From Chara braunii (taxonomy: Eukaryota > Streptophyta > Charophyceae > Charales > Characeae), in contig BFEA01000420.1 of NCBI GenBank assembly GCA_003427395.1, positions 1,181,172 through 1,201,835 on the forward strand: DNA of 20,664 bases, given 5' to 3'. Below are positions 1 through 7,238 of the stretch, one piece after another (position 1 is the first letter of the stretch; each line of letters opens with the position of its first letter). Both the position numbers and the translations under genes were made by a program. The notes under the pieces are model-generated. The model saw only the letters and a program-made list of their open reading frames with translations, was not told the DNA's origin and did not search any database.

Positions 1-560
1 CCCCCCCCCTTCGTCACATGAATGGCATGGGTGTGAATGTAATGATTGATCCCACCCGAAATTGTATGGATAGGATAGTTGCGTGCAGGTAGGACACAAC
101 CGATATTTCGGCACGAGAAACCCGAGTCTGATCCGCTTTCGCTCATGTGCACGCTCGCGTACGACCACGATCTTGAGAAAACCGAGTCGCAGCATACGCG
201 CTCGTCTGCATGAGTCGACCTCGAACTCATCATGAGGATGCGGGAGACCGAGTTCACTAATCGGATATGGCTGTAAAACCCCCCTCTTGGATCACCGGTC
301 GTGAGAGCCTGAGGGACCCGGAGCATCGCGAATACTGGAAGGGTGAACATCTCAGACGGCGGGGAAACTTGAGAAACCCGGAATTCCCCTGTCTGAGGAG
401 AATGATCGACTGTGCGCGAGAGACGTTCACTGGGCCATAACTAACAATCCTAGGGGACCAGACTATCCGAAGACTAACAACACTCAATATTACATATCTC
501 CGGGCTTCGTCGTTATTAGTACCAAATTCCCTCTCTTCCATCTCCTCCTTCCATATCACC
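1..560. other. Unrecognised sequence, no convincing gene
   Basis: This stretch opens with a C run at the window edge. Both strands carry short open frames and none resembles a known family. A 57-codon plus-strand ORF within it is listed separately. No repeat, RNA gene or splice-bounded exon could be supported. Confidence 0.4.
267..440 (+). CDS. Small ORF, 57 aa, unknown
   Basis: A 57-codon ORF runs from ATG at 267 to TAA at 438-440. The predicted peptide is rich in Arg, Glu and Pro, with the segment ESLRDPEHREYWKGEHLRRR, and has no signal peptide or membrane segment. I do not recognise it. A longer 100-aa frame is open on the opposite strand over 257-559, so one of the two is a shadow and either may be chance. 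Coding status is doubtful; it is listed only because its composition is protein-like. Confidence 0.12.
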   Translation: MAVKPPSWITGRESLRDPEHREYWKGEHLRRRGNLRNPEFPCLRRMIDCARETFTGP

Positions 561-840
561 AGCTCACAGTGGTACTATGGAATTCCATAGCTCGTTATTG
601 GCCCCGCACATCGTGCGAAAAGTGTCAGCGGCACCAGGCGTATCGAGCCTCGGAAATTACCCGGCGAACCCGAACCGAAGTCGAGCGGCGCCGACAACTG
701 TTCGAACCACGCGTCAGCCACCACGACCCACTGGTTCACCAAATGAGGAATCGACCACAGCGACGCAACTGGCAAAGGCGGTAATCCTAGACACGATCTT
801 CGCATACCATCTTGCACCGTTGTCCCTAAACTTGCCACCG

Positions 841-1115
841 GAGATCTTAGTTTCGACCTGAGACTCCACCCCCACTTTCCTAAAATCCTTGGCACACCCC
901 CTTTTTCGCACTTCCGGGCCCCCTCTCACTCCGATCAGGAAGTCGCGCTGGGCGTGAGGTTAGGCGTCACAACCAGCTGGTGAGTGCGTGATGCCCAACC
1001 TCAGGCCCAACGCGACTTCTTGATCGGATTGGAAGTAGATCGGGAAGTTCGAAAAAGGGGGTGTGCCAAGGATTTTAGGAAAGTGGGGTGGAGTCCAGGT
1101 CGGAACTGGGATCTC
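841..1115. repeat. Foldback / MITE-like inverted repeat
   Basis: Left arm 841-970 and right arm 988-1115 are reverse complements over about 128 bases at roughly 85% by eye, separated by a 17-base loop (971-987). Shared words include the block from CCTAAAATCCTTGGCACACC in the left arm, whose complement is in the right arm, and a GAAGTCGCG block near the loop. The loop contains the palindrome ACCAGCTGGT at 972-981. The arms explain the paired ORFs seen here on opposite strands, which are mirror images of each other and not genes. No target-site duplication was identified. It could be a foldback transposon, a MITE, or a hairpin-RNA locus. Confidence 0.8.
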
Positions 1116-1386
1116 TTGTGTCAAGGTTCCAAGGACCAAAATGCAAAGAGGTTCGGACGGAAAGGAGACTTTCTCAGCTCGCGGCTTCCATGGCCGGGTA
1201 CTCAGGATTGCCGGGTTGGTGTTTAAGGTGGGTCCGTATGTGGTTAAATGGTGATAGGGGAGCCCCGATCGCAATTGATGAGAGAAAATATTTGCTTCCC
1301 CGATATTCCAGATACTCGCGGTCCCTCATGCAATCATGATCTGTTACTCAATCATGTTCCTACCCATGCAGAAGTATACCAATCCC
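1116..1386. other. Unrecognised sequence
   Basis: This holds short plus-strand open frames continuing out of the foldback's right arm, with no recognisable domain. I see no further repeat or RNA gene here. Confidence 0.3.
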
Positions 1387-1430
1387 TAGGACTGTTCCGA
1401 ATAAAATAGGAAAAAATGAGGCCGAAGATG
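1387..1430. repeat. Short dispersed repeat, copy 1
   Basis: The block TAGGACTGTTCCGAATAAAA and the following AGGAAAAAATGAGG...CGAAGATG match 3031-3077, where the same order of words appears (GATTGTTCCAAATAAAAATA, then AGAAAAAATGAGG...CGAAGATGATCC). In the second place the block sits directly downstream of the 500-bp repeat, so it is probably a separate piece of the same mobile family. Confidence 0.6.
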
Positions 1431-1784
1431 TCCTTTCTCTCCTTTCTTCTTTTTTACTGTTTTTCTTCTCTTCTCTTTCCCTCCTCTTCCCTGGTTCTCC
1501 AGGTACCCGCCTATCCCCTCCCCACAACACTCATACACCCCTGAGACAGAGTATTCCAGTCTTTGGTGCCCCTCTGGAGATTGAATACCACTCTTGCAGC
1601 CAATGTTGCCTACAACGTTGGAAGTATAGGACGGTCTATTAGGAAGATTGGTGGCACATTTAACCCCCCAGCCACTGGGGCAGTCAATGCTAGCAGCCCG
1701 GTCTTTTAAGAACAAAGGGGGGTAGGGGTGGCTCACGGTTTTCTAAATTCCCATAGATATTCTCAGTTTAAAAAAAGAAGGGGA

Positions 1785-1925
1785 GAGGAACCAAAGTATA
1801 GCAGCAGGGAGTTGGGGTGGGATTCAGGGTGAAGAGGTTCCCCTGTCTCTTCAATAGCCTGCTCAGTCAATCCCCTGGGTAATCAATGCTGACAAGAGTG
1901 TCACACAATCCTGTCTTGATAAAAC
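1785..1925. repeat. Diverged direct repeat, copy 1
   Basis: Roughly 140 bases are repeated in diverged form at 2055-2205. The shared landmarks, in the same order, are GTAGCAGCAGGGA (TATAGCAGCAGGGA here), a CAGGG.GA.GAGGTTCCCC block, CAATAGCCTGCTCAGTCAAT, TAATCAATGCTG and CACAATC.TG. No coding frame is conserved between the copies. A shorter, more decayed relative lies between them around 1945-1993. Confidence 0.65.
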
Positions 1926-2054
1926 CAAAAAAGGTGCCCATCTCTCAGCAACTTGCACAGCCAATCGTTTGGTCACCGGAGTAATCAATGCTGCTAGGTT
2001 TTTTCTCAACCTTTCTCAATCCTTTGTCCTGGTAAGGGACGCGGGTCTAAGTAT

Positions 2055-2205
2055 TCACCGGTAGGGGGAGGAAGGAACTAGTGTGTAGCAGCAGGGATCT
2101 GGCGCCTCTTTCAGGGCGACGAGGTTCCCCCCTCTCTCCAATAGCCTGCTCAGTCAATCCTCTGGATCCCAGCGTAATCAATGCTGGCAGGAACCTCCCA
2201 CAATC
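2055..2205. repeat. Diverged direct repeat, copy 2
   Basis: This is the partner of 1785-1925, about 270 bases downstream. It keeps the same ordered landmarks: CAATAGCCTGCTCAGTCAAT is identical in both, and TAATCAATGCTG is at 2175-2186. It carries a short insertion (GGATCCCAGCG) before the second landmark. It leads into the dispersed repeat at 2239. Confidence 0.65.
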
Positions 2206-2238
2206 TTGTTTGACATACTCCAAATTCAGTTTGTATAT

Positions 2239-2298
2239 GGGACGCTGGACCCGTTTTTCAGCAGGTGATGCTCCCCACCAATAGATGGAGCCTCTCCC
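2239..2298. repeat. Dispersed repeat shared with 18487-18545
   Basis: The core GGGACGCTGGACCCGTTTTT, followed by CAGCAGGTG and a GCTCC..A.CA.TAGATG.AG tail, recurs about 16.2 kb away at 18487-18545 in the same orientation. It is short and non-coding, and probably a fragment of one repeat family. Confidence 0.7.
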
Positions 2299-2305
2299 CA
2301 GGTGC

Positions 2306-2335
2306 TAGTGGTGTCTGCTCTTATCAACACCACTA
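2306..2335. other. Perfect 9-bp stem hairpin followed by A run
   Basis: TAGTGGTGT (2306-2314) pairs exactly with ACACCACTA (2327-2335) across a 12-base loop and is followed by a run of A. It sits between the dispersed repeat and the short GATCTCATAGG repeat. Its role is unknown; it may be a terminal structure of a repeat unit. Confidence 0.5.
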
Positions 2336-2344
2336 AAAAAATGT

Positions 2345-2372
2345 GCCAGATCTCATAGGAGTGAGTCAGAAA
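2345..2372. repeat. Short repeat GCCAGATCTCATAGGAGTGA, copy 1
   Basis: This 28-base block (GCCAGATCTCATAGGAGTGA then GTCAGAAA) is repeated almost exactly at 2399-2427 and, diverged, at 3076-3103. The longer versions continue into a GC-rich hairpin; this copy stops at an AT-rich AATAATAAAA stretch. Confidence 0.7.
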
Positions 2373-2398
2373 TAATAAAAAAATAAATAAAAAGATGA

Positions 2399-2452
2399 TG
2401 CCAGATCTCATAGGAGTGAGTCAGAAAGGCGGGCCGCAGGCCCGCACACCGT
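2399..2452. repeat. Direct repeat with GC hairpin, left copy
   Basis: The block from TGCCAGATCTCATAGG through GCACACC matches 3076-3127. The two copies bracket the first 500-bp repeat about 675 bases apart. It contains a hairpin at 2429-2445: stem GCGGGCC / GGCCCGC with loop GCA. The right copy has base changes that weaken this stem (GTGGGTC in place of GCGGGCC). Confidence 0.7.
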
Positions 2453-2480
2453 GGGAAGATCGAGGGTGGGCGGGAGCGCT

Positions 2481-2980
2481 TCACCAAAAAAGGCGAGGAA
2501 AATGACTCACACTCCGTAGGACCTTACCCTTCTGATCCTGCGTAGGTTTGCATATGCGACGAGTGTTGCGAGCGGCTGCGGACTGGAGGGCGCTGCTCGA
2601 GAAGCATCACAAGTTGTGGTGACAGGCCAGACCCCTGTGACTTATATTGTTTTTGGCCAAGGCAGTGGTACCGCTCGGGTTGGCGAGGCCGTTCTTCAGC
2701 CTGGGTGAGTGTCACGTCGCCGAATGAACTCCGTAGATCTTAGTTGATGCTCTGTCTACTGTCGATTTTAGGGAGTTGTCGTGCTGGTTGAAGCTGATGT
2801 CATGCAAAGTCATAGATATTGATATTGAATGAATGCGATTGCGGCTTCGGTTCGTATACTCGAAACTGCTGACGACCGAAATACCAACCCGGAAAACCGT
2901 ATGACCAAAACTGAATTTGTTGGAACCAGTTATTGGAACCGCTTTGCATTTGCGGTTGTACTTGTCTTGGCACAATACTC
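2481..2980 (-). repeat. 500-bp dispersed repeat, copy 1 (decayed coding?)
   Basis: About 500 bases match 15373-15873 nearly end to end, in direct orientation and about 12.9 kb apart. Read on the minus strand, one frame runs through most of the unit. It has a Gln/aromatic-rich part (NNWFQQIQFWSYGFPGWYFG, around 2920-2860) and, after stops, a basic Gln-rich part open from 2715 to 2524. The plus strand also has a Cys-rich frame open in this copy. Between the copies, differences over about 2550-2740 fall mainly at one codon position, consistent with former coding. That position is third in both the plus frame and the overlapping minus frame, so strand is not settled. The Gln-rich composition would suit a retroelement Gag, but no zinc knuckle or protease motif is visible. 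Confidence 0.75.
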
Positions 2981-3027
2981 CGAACCGCTTTGCATTTGCG
3001 GTTGTACTTGTCTTGGCACAATACTCC
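2936..3027. repeat. Tandem duplication, 2 x 46 bp
   Basis: Unit 1 (2936-2981) and unit 2 (2982-3027) are identical: GAACCGCTTTGCATTTGCGG followed by TTGTACTTGTCTTGGCACAA and TACTCC. The duplication sits at the end of the 500-bp repeat. The copy at 15373-15873 has a single unit, so it arose after the two copies separated. Confidence 0.95.
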
Positions 3028-3030
3028 CCA

Positions 3031-3077
3031 GGATTGTTCCAAATAAAAATAAGAAAAAATGAGGTCGAAGATGATCC
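3031..3077. repeat. Short dispersed repeat, copy 2
   Basis: This matches 1387-1430. It lies immediately after the 46-bp tandem duplication and leads directly into the right-hand GATCTCATATGAG repeat. Confidence 0.6.
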
Positions 3078-3127
3078 AAGATCTCATATGAGTGAGTCAG
3101 AAAGGTGGGTCGCAGGCCCGCACACCT
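3076..3127. repeat. Direct repeat with GC hairpin, right copy
   Basis: This matches 2399-2452 (CCAAGATCTCATATGAGTGA, then GTCAGAAAGG and CGCAGGCCCGCACACC). Together the two copies bracket the 500-bp repeat copy 1 in direct orientation, an arrangement like short terminal direct repeats. Confidence 0.65.
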
Positions 3128-3489
3128 CCTAAACCGCCCCAGATTCCTCCATCGTCCCGCAAGTGACTGCATTGTCTTGCAGGGAATGGTGGAACGAGCG
3201 AATGAGCGATGGCGGCTGGAGGAAGAAGCGAGCGACTCATGTGATTGAAGGAACATACTCAGTTGGTATTGAGTGGAGTAGTGCGATAATCCGCGAGTTT
3301 GAAGTCGGAAAGCGGTGGAAGAGTGGAATGAAGAAGATGTTGCTTGCCTTGAACGAATGGCTTGAACGAAACGAAGTTGGAAGGAGTTGAATGAGCTGCT
3401 GCGACCTTGATATAATACCGTTCATAAGTAGCCAGTGACTTGTTGAAATCGAGAGTCGATGTCGGACCTCTAACGCTGAGGGGCTTCCA
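3128..3489 (+). other. Open frame upstream of recombinase, unassigned
   Basis: A 75-codon frame at 3163-3390 is basic and Trp-rich. It could be the N-terminal (core-binding) part of the tyrosine recombinase that follows, since retroelement recombinases usually begin several hundred bases before the catalytic Arg. It ends in a stop at 3388-3390 and no motif ties it to the family. The opposite strand carries a 168-codon frame over 3237-3743 that I regard as a shadow. The left boundary of the retroelement must lie in or before this stretch but was not located. Confidence 0.25.
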
Positions 3490-4440
3490 ATGGTGTCGCC
3501 GTCAACAGTTGATGTCGTGGTGAATTGCTTGAGTGCTTGCTTTTGGCTGGTAGGTAGGGAAGGGGAAGATGATCCATGCCAGAGTAGTAGAGTAAACGTG
3601 TTTAGGAAATCATATCGGGAGTACAGTTTAAAAAGAGGGGTAATTGAGGAGTCCGCACGGTCGATGCAATGAGAAAAGTTGATAATAGTGATAGAGTACA
3701 TAAGGGGGAAGTGAAGGTTATAAAAGTGTATACTGAAGCTCAAGCATATCGTGATGGAGGTGCGTTTCTGTATTTGTGGGGAAGTTGGCAGCGATGCGGG
3801 GAGGGATTGAGATTACAATACAAGGAGATTGATTTTGAGCGTGGGATAGTACGTCGTACTACGTCCTGGTTATACACAGACTGATAGGCAAGGTGGGAGC
3901 TTCATGATAAGATTGTGAGATCCAAGGAGTGAAGAGGAAACCTTCTTGGGTTGGTTGCCTAAAATGGTGGCTAGTTATGAGCGTGTGAGGTAGGATTTGC
4001 GAAGCGGTTATTTGTTTCGGCAAGTGCGTGGGGATGGTCCAATGAGTGAAGGAGGTTTTAATAAGCGGATAGAAAAGTGGTTTGGAGCGGCTGGGGTGTT
4101 CGAGGGGGAGAGTGGTCATAGCTTTCATATAGGAGGGGTGCAAGAGGGGATTGAAGAGAGTTGGAGTTTGGGAGAGATGATGCGGTTGGGTACGTGGAGT
4201 CAGACAGAAACATTCATGCGGTATGGTTATGGAATGAGACGTGGGCGGAAGCAGAGGGGTGAGGGGCAATTAAGGGAGGGTGAAGATTGTGGTGAAACCA
4301 AGGATTGTAGGATTGGGAACAAGGTTGCTAACTCGGGGGCTGGGGAGGCAGGAGAAGAGGGAAGCGGGGAAATTGAAACGGTCTGCAATGTTGAGGTTGA
4401 GAATGCGGTGATACCAGGAGGTTTTATTGGATTAGGGTAG
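3490..4440 (+). pseudogene. Tyrosine recombinase (retrotransposon integrase), broken
   Basis: Tyrosine recombinases cut and rejoin DNA using an Arg, a His-x-x-Arg pair, a His/Trp and a Tyr. Here the Arg box reads QRCGEGLRLQYKEIDFERG (Arg codon 3792-3794). A frameshift near 3870 moves the reading to the frame continuing to 4440, which passes TGA at 3916-3918 and TAG at 3991-3993. The second box reads GHSFHIGGVQEG: its His is present, but the expected second Arg is His (CAT at 4126-4128). LGTWS supplies the Trp, and the nucleophile is Tyr 4222-4224 in FMRYGYG. The tail after 4240 is Gly/Glu-rich and unrecognised. The 3490-3672 frame (SPSTVDVVVNCLSACFW) may be the N-terminal domain. It runs opposite to and converges with the RT module. 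Confidence 0.8.
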
Positions 4441-4727
4441 GATTATGAGATACGGAGCAGGGATGCCATTGATCTTTGAGAGGATTTGATGGAGGAATAC
4501 GGCAGGAGGAAAAAATGTATTTGTAAGGATGCGAATGTAGGGAGTTCCAATCTAAGGAGAGAGCATCGATTAAGGAAGTTTTGACTGACCAGTCCTTGAG
4601 ATAAAGATGGGGCATACATGGTGGTAATCGGAAGCAAAGAGGTTCATCACTGGTACTCATAATTTAGAGAAGATGTTCCTTTTAATATGGTTGGTCAGAC
4701 CCCAATCTGTATTATCTTTTGTCTTAG
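4424..4727 (-). pseudogene. C-terminal extension of RT-RNase H polyprotein, decayed
   Basis: After the RNase H stop at 4728, the minus strand carries two overlapping frames (4660-4424 and 4637-4443). One contains DALSLDWNSL and a following aromatic and proline segment (KYIFSSCRIPPSN). DIRS-type polyproteins commonly have a conserved stretch with a D-A-x-x-x-D-W motif and a downstream Pro-Pro after RNase H, so this is most likely that region with a frameshift in it. It ends within a few bases of the recombinase stop at 4438-4440, so the two genes meet tail to tail with slight overlap. Confidence 0.55.
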
Positions 4728-5103
4728 CTAGAAGTCGACATCTGTGTTAAGATTCCTAGGGAACCCAATTGGGATAGAGAATTGTGTCGAAGGAAATGGA
4801 AAAAAAACTATGTTTCTCAACCACAGGTTGAAAGAAAGGTTAATGGATTTCATCCTGCAAAGTAAAGTTGAAGCAACTTGGCTATTTGTGTGGAGCCTGA
4901 TAGAGGCAAATGATAGGAGATAAGGGTGAGAGACGGCAAGGAAGTGAAAGGTCTCAAGTATTGCAAACAATTCCTTATGGGTGGAAGAGGATTGTAGAAG
5001 GTATGGGGGGAGACATTGGTTTAATGAGAGAGGTTCAGAGTTGATGGGGTGAATAATAACTGCGATTTGGAGGGCGAATGCATCGGTAAAAATGCTAAGG
5101 GTT
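4728..5103 (-). pseudogene. Retrotransposon RNase H domain
   Basis: RNase H degrades the RNA strand of the RNA:cDNA hybrid. On the minus strand a frame open from about 5103 to the TAG at 4728-4730 shows the family's landmarks in order: LSIFTDAFALQIAVIIHP (first catalytic Asp in F-T-D-A), THKELFAILETFHFL (the Glu-bearing helix), LHTNSQVAST, where family members have T-D at the catalytic Asp, and a C-terminal GFPRNLNTDVDF resembling the usual G-x-x-N-x-x-A-D. So the T-D Asp appears to be Asn here. The frame differs from the RT frame, which ends at 5095, so a frameshift lies near 5100. The first codon is not a real start; the domain is part of a polyprotein. Confidence 0.75.
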
Positions 5104-6053
5104 GGGGAACGAACGGTCCAGAGTCTTCCTGGGAGGTAAGGTAAGTGATGAACCCATCAGAGAAGATCGTTGATAAGGTCGGAGAAGATAGTTACAGAGG
5201 ATTATCTCATTGAGTGAAGAGAGGTATAAAAGGGTGGGGATAAAAATTCTTGAGAGTGACGCGAACGTACCGGCCAGTTTTGCAATAGACCTGCTGGAGT
5301 TGATAGATTTGGTGTCTTGAATGAGGTTCAGTATCTTAACAATCTTGTCTTGAGGCACCTTTATGCGCTCATTATGAGGGTCAATTGTGAAACTCAGGAA
5401 ACGGATGGATTGAGAAGGGAGAAAGGAACACTTGTGGAGACTAAGGAAAAACCCAAGATTGTGAAGAAGTGTTGCATAGTTGAAGGTATGCCAGATAAGG
5501 GTTGGGAGGTCTCTATGCCCAAGGACAAAGTTGTTTATGTATGAGGCGATGTAAACCTTACGGAGACGGATTTCGGTCATCACTTCATGCACTATAGTTC
5601 TGAAGATCCAGCATGCAGATGAGATGTCAAAGCAAAGGGTTGTAAAGTGGTAGATGAGGTCATTCCATTGAAAGGTAAGATAAGGGCGGAAAAAAAAGTG
5701 AACAGAAATGTGATAATAGTAATTCTTTATATCAAAACTGGTGAGGAAGTCTTGAGTAGGCGATCCATTGAGATGGGTTGTTAAGTCATCGATAGATTCG
5801 TAGTGGAAGCCGGGGAAAGTGATAAACAGATTGACAAATCTCACACCAAGAATAAATCTTGTCTTCGATGAACTCTCGACTGCGAAAACGGGTCGATAAC
5901 GATGGGGTTTGGGGAGGGTTCAATGACTTCGGAAGTCTGGAGTAGAGACACTGTTGATGAGATGAAATCGCGGTGGTGCAGCGGGTTGATGTGATTGGGG
6001 ATGTGGAGGTGTGGGGGAAGTACTACATAAGGCCTTCTTAAAGGAGGAGGCAA
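5095..6053 (-). pseudogene. Reverse transcriptase, DIRS/Kangaroo type, inactive
   Basis: RT copies element RNA into cDNA. The N-terminal part, in the frame 6053-5841, has LLQTSEVIEPSPNPIVIDPF. A frameshift near 5880 moves the conserved continuation (ESSSKTRFILGVRFVNLF) into the frame that runs to 5095. That frame contains the palm: SFDIKNYYYHI with the first catalytic Asp, then TFQWNDLIYHFTTLCFDIS where family members have L-P-F-G-L-S-S-A, and the active-site box ASYINNFVLGH where the family has Y-I-D-D (codons 5533-5535 and 5530-5532). Both metal-binding Asp residues of that box are Asn. IRFLSFTIDPHNERIKVP and IAKLAGTFASLS match the thumb that follows in this family. The ATG at 5844 is internal, not a start. 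Confidence 0.88.
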
Positions 6054-6420
6054 GGAGTACCTTCTTCACCATTTGACGGACTTCGATGACCTTGGAGATT
6101 GGAATGTGTAAAGATCCCTTGAAATTAATTATGACACCATGTTGAATCCATTAAAGGACTGAGTGAGAGAATCTTCTGGAGCTTGAGGAGCGGAGAAGTG
6201 ACCAATTGGAGAAATGATGGGAAGGGGATGCAGCGAAAAAAGTGTCAGGGTTGCGGAGCCAAGAGGTTGGCTCCTGAAGAGCAAATAAGACAGTGTGAAG
6301 ATCATGGAGTGATTGGGTAGAGGAATGGTTGTTGAGTATGACTGGAATAGAGAAAATAGTAAAGGGGGAATTATTCGGAGGTACGGGCAAAGCTTTTGGC
6401 AGAGGAGCGAGATTGATCAT
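6054..6420 (-). pseudogene. N-terminal region of RT polyprotein, decayed
   Basis: A minus frame from 6420 to 6151 (opening NLAPLPKALPVPPNNSPF) is Pro/Ser-rich. After an in-frame TAA it continues as WIQHGVIINFKGS and VIEVRQMVKKVLLAS up to about 5930. DIRS-type polyproteins have a similar proline-rich leader and a W-I-x-x-G segment ahead of the RT fingers, which is why I place it here. The frame then shifts to the RT N-terminal frame. The start overlaps the end of the Gag-like frame, as is common in these elements. Confidence 0.55.
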
Positions 6421-7138
6421 GGGGATCTATGAAGACTTTCTTGGACGCATGAAAGTAGTCAAAGCCCCGATCCTTGTCTTTGTCGTAGTGCTGCTTGCAG
6501 GAGTTGTTCTTCTTGCGGTCATCTGACCTGGAGTGATCTTTCTTCTTGCGATATAAAGATAAGTCTCATTCGGATATTCCCAACCTGCATAGAAGATAAG
6601 CCCTTGTGCGTGAATGGCATGGACTTATTGACAGTCCAGGGCGATAATATATATAGGTCGGGCGGCATCCCTTTACTTACCTGTGAGCATCTTTGCAGAC
6701 GATGCTCATGCAGTAATTGAACTCAGAGTTGATTAGTGGAAAAACCTTGCCCATGCCCTCTCTCATGGCATTGGATAGATGATGCTTGACTTCCTTGGGG
6801 ATCTGAGAATCAAGGCAATCCTTGGCAATAGAAGCGACTCTCGAACAGAAATCGGAGGTCACTGACTTGCCGATAGGATAGTAGAAATAGTTCATGATGA
6901 CCGCTAAGAACTGAATGTATGCGTCAATCTGGGAATAGTAGCATGACGAGACAAACAACTTCTTCCAAGCGGATAATTCGTCTTATGCTGGTTGAGACTT
7001 TCCGTTGAGCTTCCTCAGAATAACATCCATTTCTGAATGTATCTTTTGATGTAGTTGAGTGAGTGTTTGGTTTTCTTCGTCACGCTTGAGTAGCTCGTTT
7101 TGAAGTTTCTGAATGGAGAGCCGATTTTCTTCGGCCGA
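6380..7138 (-). pseudogene. Gag-like protein, broken
   Basis: Minus-strand coding remains lie directly upstream of RT. From 7138 a frame reads SAEENRLSIQKLQNELLKRD and onward, a short heptad-like coiled coil. It hits TAA at 6985-6983 and continues in the same frame through SSCYYSQIDAYIQFLAVIMN to a stop near 6677. Further on, a Lys/Asp-rich stretch over about 6560-6380 (KKKDHSRSDDRKKNNSCKQH) looks like a nucleic-acid-binding Gag tail and ends at TAA near 6382. Position, the coiled coil and the basic tail suggest Gag; there is no sequence motif that proves it. The beginning is cut exactly where the 7139-7170 inverted repeat starts. Confidence 0.5.
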
Positions 7139-7170
7139 GAACGTAAGGAGATTTATTTAATCAATTAAAG
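7139..7170. repeat. 32-bp perfect inverted repeat, left arm
   Basis: GAACGTAAGGAGATTTATTT plus AATCAATTAAAG is the exact reverse complement of 7993-8024. The two arms bound an 886-bp segment. The left arm abuts the broken Gag-like frame. No matching target-site duplication was found outside the arms. Confidence 0.95.
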
Positions 7171-7238
7171 AAATGACACAAATTTGATTATAATTGTTTT
7201 TACTGTGCAGATGGATCATTGACTTAAAACTTTTTTAG
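7171..7238. other. AT-rich lead-in with two splice-acceptor-like sites
   Basis: The AT-rich stretch contains TTTTTACTGTGCAG (acceptor at about 7210) and ACTTTTTTAG (acceptor at 7237-7238). The second leads straight into the open frame 7239-7588. Confidence 0.3.

Larger units (their letters stand above)
3480..7138 (-). mobile_element. Decayed Kangaroo-like tyrosine-recombinase retrotransposon
   Basis: Four modules identify a DIRS-superclass retroelement. A Gag-like frame (7138-6380), a reverse transcriptase (6420-5095) and RNase H with its C-terminal extension (5103-4424) read on the minus strand. A tyrosine recombinase (3490-4440) reads on the plus strand. Recombinase opposite to RT is the hallmark described for Kangaroo of Volvox carteri; in DIRS1 and PAT they share a strand. 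Such elements integrate a circular cDNA through the recombinase and make no target-site duplication. Every module has frameshifts, stops or lost catalytic residues, so this copy is inactive. Outer boundaries are approximate: the right edge is set where the Gag frame meets the 7139-7170 inverted repeat, and the left edge was not found. No split direct repeats were recognised. Confidence 0.8.

Noticed and set aside
569-784. Frame with YWPRTSCEKCQRHQ, recalling the C-x-x-C half of a retroviral-type integrase zinc finger
   Set aside because: The His-His half and the rest of an integrase are absent, another frame (577-861) is equally open, and no neighbouring polyprotein motifs support it.
2481-2980. 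Solo LTR interpretation of the 500-bp repeat
   Set aside because: No TG...CA ends, target duplication or adjacent primer-binding site could be seen, and an internal coding-like bias argues against an LTR.
3237-3743. 168-codon minus-strand ORF
   Set aside because: It overlaps the recombinase on the other strand, has no motif, and its Ser/Thr/Phe-rich content is the usual mirror of purine-rich coding DNA.
3859-4269. 136-codon minus-strand ORF
   Set aside because: It is antisense to the recognised recombinase catalytic boxes; a shadow.
5317-5544. Plus-strand ORF inside the RT region
   Set aside because: It is antisense to the RT palm and thumb motifs.
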